A DNA stretch of 35,503 bases, taken from positions 1 to 35,503 of the forward strand of contig CAJQLJ010000086.1 in assembly GCA_905479135.1 (NCBI GenBank), in the 5' to 3' direction. A program made the translations under genes and the position numbers. Of the stretch, positions 18,697 to 26,006 are shown one piece after another (position 1 is the stretch's first letter; each line of letters opens with the position of its first letter). The notes under the pieces are model-generated. The model saw only the letters and a list, made by a program, of their open reading frames with translations, was not told the origin of the DNA and did no database searches. The stretch is from an uncultured Campylobacterales bacterium (lineage in GTDB: Bacteria > Campylobacterota > Campylobacteria > Campylobacterales > Arcobacteraceae).

Positions 18697-20262
18697 ATGA
18701 CTTTTAACGATTTTAATTTTAAAGAACAGTTACAAAAAGCAATCGACAGTGCAGGATTCAAAGAACCAAGTCCAATTCAACAAGAAGCAATTCCTATTGT
18801 TTTAGAGGGAAAAGATATGGTAGGACAAGCACATACAGGTACAGGTAAAACTGCTGCATTTGGACTTCCAGTTATTAATATGATGAAGGGACAACAAGGT
18901 GTTGAAGCTGTTGTAATCGTTCCAACAAGAGAACTTGCGATGCAAGTATCTGATGAACTATTTAGATTTGGTAAAAATTTAAACTTTAACACAGCAACTG
19001 TATACGGTGGACAATCTTACTCTATGCAATTAAGAAATATTGATAGAGCTTCAATTATTGTAGCAACTCCAGGAAGATTTTTAGATTTATTAAGAGGTGG
19101 AAAAATTAATATTAAACCATCTTATGTAATTTTAGATGAAGCAGATGAAATGCTTGATATGGGATTTTTAGATGATATTAAAGAAATATTTACATTTCTT
19201 CCTAAAGAAAGACAAACTTTACTATTCTCTGCAACTATGCCTCAAGCTATTAAAAGACTTGCAGAAAATATTCTTAAAGAACCAGCATTTGTTACATTAA
19301 CTAAAAAAGATGTTACAAACTCTAAAATTACACAAACTTATTATGTTGTTGATGAAAGAGAAAGAGATGATGCATTAATCAGATTATATGATTTTAAAAA
19401 TCCTACTAAATCAATTATTTTCTGTAGAACAAAAAAAGAAGTTGATAGATTATCTACATTCTTAGTTTCTCAGGGATTTATGGCAAAAGGTCTTCATGGT
19501 GATATGGAGCAAAGACAAAGAGAAGAAGCTATTAGAGCTTTTAAATCATCTAAATTAGAAATTCTAATCGCAACAGATGTAGCTGCACGTGGTCTTGATG
19601 TAAATGACGTTTCTCACGTATTTAACTACCATTTACCATTTGATTCTGAATCTTATGTACACAGAATTGGTAGAACAGGACGTGCAGGAAAAACTGGAAC
19701 TGCTGTTTCTATTGTAACTCCACATGAATTCAGAATGCTTCAAAAAATTGAAAAAAATATTGGTACAAAACTTGAAGGTAAAATCGTTCCAGATATTGAT
19801 TCAGTTAAAGTAAAAAAAGTTGCGGATTTAAAAGGTAAAATTACTGAGCAAGATATTAAAGATTATGCTTTAGAATTAGTTGAAGAGTTAAAAGAAGAAT
19901 TTGACATTTCAACAATTGCATTTAAATTAGCTTCAATGGTTGCATCTTCTACTTATGTAAAAGGTAATAATAACATTGGTAAATCTGAAAGTGACATCAA
20001 AAGATTAATTGAAAACGCTCAAAGAGGCGGTGGAGATGATAGAGGTGGACGAGGTGGCTCTCGTGGTGGATATAGAGGTGGAAACCGTGGTGGTGGAAAC
20101 AGAGGTGGAAGATCTGGTGGCGGAAGATCTGATGGTCGTTCTGGTGGAAATAGAGGCGGAAGATCTGATGGTCGTTCTGGTGGAAATAGATCTGAAGGTG
20201 GAAGATCTGATTCAAGATCATCTGCTCCTAGATCAGGTGATAGAAATAGAAGAAGAGATTAA
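18697..20262 (+). CDS. DEAD-box ATP-dependent RNA helicase with Arg/Gly-rich C-terminal tail
   Basis: AHTGTGKTAAF, PTRELAMQ, DEADEMLDMGF, SATMP, HRIGRTGRAG; RGG-type tail. Confidence 0.97.
   Translation: MTFNDFNFKEQLQKAIDSAGFKEPSPIQQEAIPIVLEGKDMVGQAHTGTGKTAAFGLPVINMMKGQQGVEAVVIVPTRELAMQVSDELFRFGKNLNFNTATVYGGQSYSMQLRNIDRASIIVATPGRFLDLLRGGKINIKPSYVILDEADEMLDMGFLDDIKEIFTFLPKERQTLLFSATMPQAIKRLAENILKEPAFVTLTKKDVTNSKITQTYYVVDERERDDALIRLYDFKNPTKSIIFCRTKKEVDRLSTFLVSQGFMAKGLHGDMEQRQREEAIRAFKSSKLEILIATDVAARGLDVNDVSHVFNYHLPFDSESYVHRIGRTGRAGKTGTAVSIVTPHEFRMLQKIEKNIGTKLEGKIVPDIDSVKVKKVADLKGKITEQDIKDYALELVEELKEEFDISTIAFKLASMVASSTYVKGNNNIGKSESDIKRLIENAQRGGGDDRGGRGGSRGGYRGGNRGGGNRGGRSGGGRSDGRSGGNRGGRSDGRSGGNRSEGGRSDSRSSAPRSGDRNRRRD
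20119..20190 (+). repeat. Perfect 36-bp tandem duplication in the helicase RGG tail
   Basis: GGCGGAAGATCTGATGGTCGTTCTGGTGGAAATAGA occurs at 20119-20154 and 20155-20190, encoding GGRSDGRSGGNR twice. Confidence 0.95.
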
Positions 20263-20271
20263 TCTCTTCTT
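20250..20271 (+). terminator. Terminator-like palindrome spanning the helicase stop codon
   Basis: Perfect 22-nt palindrome AAGAAGAGATTAATCTCTTCTT followed by TTTAATCTT; the TAA stop is at its centre. Confidence 0.7.
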
Positions 20272-20405
20272 TTAATCTTAAGAACACTATTTTTCTTTAT
20301 CTTTTTCTTCAATCCTATTTTTCTCTTCTTAAATTTACAAATTCTTTTACTATAAATTATAGACTATTCTAATAAATTAAGTAGCTTACCTATAAATAAT
20401 TTAAG

Positions 20406-20484
20406 CTTTATTAAAGGTTTAATAAGGAACTTTTCACTAAAATAATATCCACAAAAAATTACATATTGATTACAAAAGGGTTCC
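20406..20484 (+). promoter_or_regulatory. Structured leader of the PiT permease gene with alternative hairpins
   Basis: Hairpin A CTTTATTAAA-GG-TTTAATAAGG (20406-20427) shares GG with hairpin B GGAACTTTT (20426-20434) / AAAAGGGTTCC (20474-20484), which contains the Shine-Dalgarno. Confidence 0.4.
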
Positions 20485-20485
20485 T

Positions 20486-22066
20486 TTGGATATTAAAACT
20501 TTTAACACATTAGAAAAAGCTACAGATAAATCTATTTCAAGCTTTGCTAAACTTTCTCTTGCACTACTATTTATGGTAGTTGTTTTTCTATGGTCGTATA
20601 CTTCACATGGAGATGTACCTAACAATACATTTTTAATTATAGGTGCTGTATTTGGAGCTTACATGGCTATGAATATTGGTGCAAATGATGTTGCAAATAA
20701 TGTAGGACCAGCTGTTGGTTCCAAAGCTATGACATTAATGTGGGCTATTATTATAGCAGCTATATTTGAAGCAATGGGTGCTTTTATTGCAGGTGGGGAC
20801 GTTATCAAAACTATTAAAAAAGGTATTATTGACCCAGCTTTAATTTCAGATCCTCAAATCTTTATTTGGGCAATGACAGCAGCACTTTTATCAGCTGCAC
20901 TTTGGCTTAATTTTGCAACTTCAGTTGGAGCTCCTGTTTCTACTACTCACTCTATCGTTGGTGGAGTTATGGGTGGTGGTATTGCCGCTGCTGGATTTGC
21001 AATTGTTGATTGGGGAACAATGGGAAAAATTGCTGCTTCATGGATTATATCACCTGTACTAGGTGGTGTTATAGCAGCAGCTTTTTTATATTTTATAAAA
21101 ACAAAGATTGTTTATCAAAAAGATATGATTAATTCCGCAAAAGTTATAGTTCCTTACTTGATTGCAATTATGACTTGGGCTTTCTCTACTTATCTTATTT
21201 TAAAAGGTATTAAAAAGATAATCAAATTAGATTTCTTAACTGCTGCTGGAATAGCCTTAATTATTGCCGTAGTTGCATATATTTTAGTTAAGCCATTAAT
21301 TGCAAAAGCTGCTGATAAGTTGGAGAACTCAAGAGTAAGTGTAAATACATTATTTACAGTACCTTTAATATTCGCAGCTGCTCTTTTATCATTCGCACAC
21401 GGTGCAAATGATGTAGCTAATGCAATTGGACCATTAGCCGCTATTAATGATGCTGTTATGAATAGCGAAATTCATTCAAAAGTTGAAATACCATTTTGGA
21501 TATTAGCTGTTGGTGCTTTAGGTATTGCAGTTGGACTTGCATTATATGGACCAAAACTTATTAGAACAGTTGGTTCGGAAATTACTGAATTAGATCAGAT
21601 GAGAGCTTATTCAATTGCCATGGCTGCTGCTATTACTGTTATTATAGCCTCACAACTTGGACTTCCTGTTTCATCAACTCATATTGCTGTTGGTGGAGTA
21701 TTTGGAGTTGGTTTCTTAAGAGAATACTTGGATTCAAATGAAACAAGATTTTTACAAGGTTTAAGAAAAAAATTTAAAAAACATAAAAAAGAATTAGACT
21801 CAATGACAAAAGAACTTGATGAATTAGAAGCTCTTGAGAAGAAATCAAAATCTAATTACGTAAGAATTGTTGAGCTATATAAAGTTATTGAAGAAAAACA
21901 AGAAGTTGTTAAACAAGAGAAGAAAGATGTTAAAGAAGCAAAAAGTGTTAAATATGTAAAAAGAGATGCTGTTAAAAAAATTGTTGCTGCGTGGGTTATA
22001 ACAGTACCAGCTGCAGCTATTTTATCAGCTGCAATATTCTTTATGATTAAAGGTATTATGGGATAA
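20486..22066 (+). CDS. Inorganic phosphate transporter, PiT family (TTG start)
   Basis: Duplicated PiT signatures MNIGANDVANNVGPAVGSKAMT and SFAHGANDVANAIGPLAAI; GAPVSTTHSIVGG, GLPVSSTHIAVGG. Confidence 0.94.
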   Translation: MDIKTFNTLEKATDKSISSFAKLSLALLFMVVVFLWSYTSHGDVPNNTFLIIGAVFGAYMAMNIGANDVANNVGPAVGSKAMTLMWAIIIAAIFEAMGAFIAGGDVIKTIKKGIIDPALISDPQIFIWAMTAALLSAALWLNFATSVGAPVSTTHSIVGGVMGGGIAAAGFAIVDWGTMGKIAASWIISPVLGGVIAAAFLYFIKTKIVYQKDMINSAKVIVPYLIAIMTWAFSTYLILKGIKKIIKLDFLTAAGIALIIAVVAYILVKPLIAKAADKLENSRVSVNTLFTVPLIFAAALLSFAHGANDVANAIGPLAAINDAVMNSEIHSKVEIPFWILAVGALGIAVGLALYGPKLIRTVGSEITELDQMRAYSIAMAAAITVIIASQLGLPVSSTHIAVGGVFGVGFLREYLDSNETRFLQGLRKKFKKHKKELDSMTKELDELEALEKKSKSNYVRIVELYKVIEEKQEVVKQEKKDVKEAKSVKYVKRDAVKKIVAAWVITVPAAAILSAAIFFMIKGIMG

Positions 22067-22084
22067 GTAGGAGTTCCTACTTAT
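22063..22084 (+). terminator. Terminator-like hairpin overlapping the PiT stop codon
   Basis: Perfect inverted repeat ATAAGTAGGA (22063-22072) GT TCCTACTTAT (22075-22084). Confidence 0.5.
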
Positions 22085-22161
22085 TCAATAGAAAAATCTA
22101 TTATTCTATTTGAAAGATTTTATTATTTTATGATAAAATCACAAAAAAATAGGATTTTAAA

Positions 22162-23076
22162 ATCGAAGCTATATTATCTGTCCTTCCAATTTACTTTTTT
22201 ATTCTTTTAGGTTTCATAGCAAAAAAAGTTTTTAATGATGAAATTAATGAAAAGACTTTAGTTTTAATTTCACTCTACTTTTTCCAACCTATATTGATAT
22301 TTTGGGGATTAACTAAGGCTCCAATTGATTATGCCTTTATAGCATCCCCTATTGTATATCTAGTAATTGTCTTGATTGCTTTAGTACTATTATTATTCAT
22401 AAATAAAAAAATATTTAAAACAAGAGCTGATCAATCAATTTATTTAGCAACATCCTTAGTTGGAAATACTGGTAATTTAGGAATTCCTTTGGGTATTGCT
22501 CTTTTTGGTATTGCTTCCGTTCCTTATACAAGTATTATTAACATTGCAAATATTTTCTTTATTTATATATTTTCTGTTTACTTTTTTGCAAGAGAACAAT
22601 TTTCTCTTAAAGAAGCGATTTATTCAATTTTAAAGATACCTGGAATTTGGTTCGCTCTTTTAGCTCTTTTAGTAAATTATAGTGGTATGGGAATAAATAA
22701 AAATGTATATGTTGCACTTGAAATGGGTGCATATACTTCTATGGTAATTCAGTTATTAATCTTTGGTATGTATTTATCAAAAATGAAAATAAAAGCAATA
22801 CCTTGGTATTCAGCTTTACAAATAAGTTTTGTTAAGCATATTTTTTTACCATTATTTGGAATTTTTGTAATTTTGTATTTTACAGATTTAAATGCTTATG
22901 TAGCTTCTATACTTATCATGGAACTAATGGTACCACTTGCTGTTAATAATGTTAATTTAGCTGCTTTATACAACTGTAAACCATATGATGTTACTGCATC
23001 AATTTTAATATCATCTATTATTTTTTTAGTTTTTTTATATCCTTATATTCAAATCATTGAATATTTTATTAAGTAG
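22162..23076 (+). CDS. Auxin-efflux-carrier (AEC) family permease, apparent ATC start
   Basis: Homology-like reading continues upstream of the predicted TTG (22294) to ATC at 22162: (I/M)EAILSVLPIYFFILLGFIAKKVFNDEINEKTLVLISLYFFQPILIFWGLTKAP. AGGA at 22151-22154 gives suitable spacing; in-frame stop TAG at 22150. Confidence 0.75.
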   Translation: MEAILSVLPIYFFILLGFIAKKVFNDEINEKTLVLISLYFFQPILIFWGLTKAPIDYAFIASPIVYLVIVLIALVLLLFINKKIFKTRADQSIYLATSLVGNTGNLGIPLGIALFGIASVPYTSIINIANIFFIYIFSVYFFAREQFSLKEAIYSILKIPGIWFALLALLVNYSGMGINKNVYVALEMGAYTSMVIQLLIFGMYLSKMKIKAIPWYSALQISFVKHIFLPLFGIFVILYFTDLNAYVASILIMELMVPLAVNNVNLAALYNCKPYDVTASILISSIIFLVFLYPYIQIIEYFIK

Positions 23077-23084
23077 GTTTTATC

Positions 23085-24875
23085 ATGTGTGGAATTTTAG
23101 GTACAAATTTTTTATCAAATAATTTCAGTTCTTCATTAGAACTTTTAAATAATAGAGGTCCTGATTATCAAAAAAGTATAAAAGTTGAAAATAAAGAATT
23201 CGGACACACCAGACTTGCAATTATCGACTTAGATAAAGAAGCAAACCAACCAATGGTTTTTGATGATATTCTTATTGTTTTCAATGGTGAAATTTATAAT
23301 TATAAACAATTAATAATTGATGAGCAATTAGAGTGTAAAACTTCTTCTGATACAGAAGTTTTAATTAGGCTTTATCAAAAGTATCAAACAGATTTCTTAA
23401 ATAAATTAAATGGAATGTTCTCTTTTTGCATTTATGATATGAAAAAAGATAAGTATTTTTGCGCAAGAGATAGGTATGGTAAAAAACCTTTTTTCTACTA
23501 TTTCAAAGATAATAAATTTATTTTTTCATCTTCAATTAAATCAGTACTAAAATTACTTGATAAAAAACCAAATTTAAATAAAGTAGCAGTAAATAAATAC
23601 TTACAATATTTTGTTTCGTATGGAGAAGATACTTTTTATCAAAATATCTTAAAACTTGAAGCTGCTACTTATTTTACATATGAACCAAAAAAGTCAAAAG
23701 AACTATTAAAAAAAAGATTTTATAAAATAAATACATATAAGAAAATCACAGATGAACCTACTGCTTTAAAAGATATTGAAGAGCTTTTATTTCAAAGTGT
23801 TGAAAGTAGATTAGTAGGAGATGTTGAAGTTGGATCACTTTTAAGTGGTGGAATTGATAGTTCATTAATTTCAGCTTTGTATACAAAAATATCAGGAAAA
23901 AAGATAAATACTTTCTCTGTTGGATATGATGAGTATAAAAATTATTGTGAGTTAGATTACGCAAAAATAACTGCTGAGCATATAAATTCTAATCATAATC
24001 CAATTATCATAGGAAAAAAAGAATACATTGATAACTTTCATGATACTTTAGATGCTCTTGAAGAACCTCATGGTGATTCTGCTGCAATTCCTTTGAATAT
24101 ATTAACACAAAGGATTCATGAAAGTGGAATAAAAACTGTTTTATCAGGTGAAGGAAGTGATGAAATATTTTTGGGTTATGATAATTATGCAAAATTTTTA
24201 AAATACTATGAATTTGAAAAAACACTTTCAAGTGAGCAAGGCTTGTTTTTAAATAGTATAATTTCGGCACTGCAAAATAATACAAAAGAGAGTGAATATT
24301 TAAGAAGGATTGTTAAAAAGCAAACTTTATATAATTCTTTTGGAGAAATTTATACTGATATTCAAAGAAAAAAACTTTTTAATAAGCTTCCATCATATAA
24401 AAGTGAGAAAAGTAAAAGTGATCCTGTTGACTGGATGAGTTATATTGATTTGAAAATTTGGTTAGGTGAATCACTTCTATCAAAGGTTGATAGAATTTCA
24501 ATGAGAAATTCTTTAGAAGTTCGAACACCTTTTTTGGATTTTAATTTAGTTGATTATATGTTTTCTGTTGAATCTAAGATTAAAGTTGGAAATACAAACA
24601 AGTATTTATTAAAACAAATAGCATCTAAATATATACCAGAAAAAATAATAAAAAGAACAAAAAAAGGCTTTAATTCACCATTTAATGAATGGTTAAATGA
24701 AGAATATGGCAAATCAATGATAGAACTTGTTATTGATGTAAATAATACAAGTAATTTATTTAAAGAAGAGTATATAAGACATATATATGAGCTTTCACTA
24801 AATAAAAAGTTTAAGCAACATTTTTACTCTTTATTTGTATTTTCTTTATGGTTTAAAAAAGAGTATATTTCTTAA
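23085..24875 (+). CDS. asnB: Asparagine synthase (glutamine-hydrolysing)
   Basis: N-terminal nucleophile MCGILG, NNRGPDYQ, VFNGEIYNYKQL; synthetase domain LLSGGIDSSLISAL, VLSGEGSDEIFLGY. Confidence 0.95.
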   Translation: MCGILGTNFLSNNFSSSLELLNNRGPDYQKSIKVENKEFGHTRLAIIDLDKEANQPMVFDDILIVFNGEIYNYKQLIIDEQLECKTSSDTEVLIRLYQKYQTDFLNKLNGMFSFCIYDMKKDKYFCARDRYGKKPFFYYFKDNKFIFSSSIKSVLKLLDKKPNLNKVAVNKYLQYFVSYGEDTFYQNILKLEAATYFTYEPKKSKELLKKRFYKINTYKKITDEPTALKDIEELLFQSVESRLVGDVEVGSLLSGGIDSSLISALYTKISGKKINTFSVGYDEYKNYCELDYAKITAEHINSNHNPIIIGKKEYIDNFHDTLDALEEPHGDSAAIPLNILTQRIHESGIKTVLSGEGSDEIFLGYDNYAKFLKYYEFEKTLSSEQGLFLNSIISALQNNTKESEYLRRIVKKQTLYNSFGEIYTDIQRKKLFNKLPSYKSEKSKSDPVDWMSYIDLKIWLGESLLSKVDRISMRNSLEVRTPFLDFNLVDYMFSVESKIKVGNTNKYLLKQIASKYIPEKIIKRTKKGFNSPFNEWLNEEYGKSMIELVIDVNNTSNLFKEEYIRHIYELSLNKKFKQHFYSLFVFSLWFKKEYIS

Positions 24876-24932
24876 GAAACAAAAGTGTAAAATTGATAGT
24901 AATATAAATAATAATAATTAAAAGAGGACTAT

Positions 24933-25235
24933 ATGACAGTATTAATACCAGTAGATTCAACTTCTAGAGATGAATGTGTTATTGCATCGATTGAAGAGAA
25001 TAAATCTTGGGCTTTTGTGAAATTAGATGGTGGCAAAATTGCTAGTATTGAATTTGTAGATAGAAGAGAAGAAATATTAGAATGGATCGATGCAGTGATT
25101 GTAATAAATGATCAGGAGTATGTATGGCCATTTATGGATGAAGGTATAATTGCTTTAGTAGCACCAACACAAAAAAGTATAGATGAAGTTGTCGAAGCTT
25201 TTTTATTTAAAGACTTACACGATTTTTCAATATAA
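24933..25235 (+). CDS. Hypothetical protein; possible NifX/dinitrogenase-cofactor-like fold
   Basis: Start TVLIPVDSTSRDE and C-terminal KSIDEVVEAFLFKDL resemble small NifX/NafY-type proteins; weak remembered similarity. Confidence 0.5.
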   Translation: MTVLIPVDSTSRDECVIASIEENKSWAFVKLDGGKIASIEFVDRREEILEWIDAVIVINDQEYVWPFMDEGIIALVAPTQKSIDEVVEAFLFKDLHDFSI

Positions 25236-25247
25236 ATGATTCAACAA

Positions 25248-25276
25248 TTTAATTAAGAGTATTACTCTTGATTAAA
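25248..25276. terminator. Bidirectional terminator between convergent genes
   Basis: TTTAATTAAGAGT (25248-25260) ATT ACTCTTGATTAAA (25264-25276), one G-T wobble; includes the sdhB-like stop codon. Confidence 0.7.
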
Positions 25277-26006
25277 ATCCTGCATTTGGATCAAATCCCA
25301 TATCCTGCATTCCAAAATCCATATCAGAATTAAAATTAGTAAAGTTAGGATTATCATAACCTTTTTGTACAGATATATTTTGTAATTGTAATATGTCTGC
25401 TTTAGGATCAATTCCTTGAGGACATACCAAAGTACATGCAGAACATAAAGTACAATCCCATATTCCTTTATCTTGTATAGAATCAATCACAGAAGACGAA
25501 TCAAGCACTTTTTTATCATTGACATATCTTAGTGCTCTTGTTAGTGCGAAAGGTCCAAGAAACTCTTTATTTACTTCATATACGGGGCAAGAACTATAAC
25601 AGGCATTACAAAGAATACAGTTGCTTTGAGTATCAATTATTTTTACATCTTTTTCTGATATTTTAATTTCACTATTTACTTGAAGAAAGGCTTTAGATTT
25701 TTTTATTAACAATGTTTCATGTGAAACATCAACAACTAAATCTTTTATTACTTCTCTATTTCTTAAAGGTTCAACTAAATCATTTTCATTTATTTTCATT
25801 TTGCAAGCTAATTGTTCAATACCATTTACTCTAACTGCACATGAACCACAAATACCACTTTTACATCCACATCTAAAAGTTAGAGTAGCATCTTTTGTAG
25901 CTTTTATTTCTGTAAGTGCTTGAAGCAAATTTGTTTTACTCGTCTTAAAAGAATCAATAGAATTTTGACTATTTTGTTTATTAAATCTTTTTATACTTAT
26001 ATTCAT
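25272..26006 (-). CDS. sdhB: Succinate dehydrogenase / fumarate reductase iron-sulfur subunit
   Basis: 2Fe-2S motif CGCKSGICGSC, 4Fe-4S motifs CILCNACYSSCP and CTLCSACTLVCP. Confidence 0.88.
   Translation of the reverse strand: MNISIKRFNKQNSQNSIDSFKTSKTNLLQALTEIKATKDATLTFRCGCKSGICGSCAVRVNGIEQLACKMKINENDLVEPLRNREVIKDLVVDVSHETLLIKKSKAFLQVNSEIKISEKDVKIIDTQSNCILCNACYSSCPVYEVNKEFLGPFALTRALRYVNDKKVLDSSSVIDSIQDKGIWDCTLCSACTLVCPQGIDPKADILQLQNISVQKGYDNPNFTNFNSDMDFGMQDMGFDPNAGF
25713..25728. promoter_or_regulatory. parS-like ParB-binding palindrome inside the sdhB-like gene
   Basis: TGTTTCATGTGAAACA, one mismatch to the widely used parS consensus TGTTTCACGTGAAACA. Confidence 0.45.

Noticed and set aside
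20119-20190. Tandem repeat considered as a CRISPR-like or mobile repeat
   Set aside because: In-frame, adjacent without spacers, and encodes a low-complexity RGG tail.
19997-20221. 74-aa minus-strand His-rich ORF (MILNQIFHLQIYFHQNDHQIF...)
   Set aside because: Antisense translation of the RGG repeats, not a metal-binding protein.
20009-20275. 88-aa overlapping ORF in the +1-type frame of the helicase tail
   Set aside because: Val/Glu/Asp-rich translation arises from the GGA/GGT repeat region read in another frame; no RBS or domain.
24007-24285. 92-aa and neighbouring antisense ORFs within asnB
   Set aside because: Antisense to a well-supported gene, low-complexity, no independent evidence.
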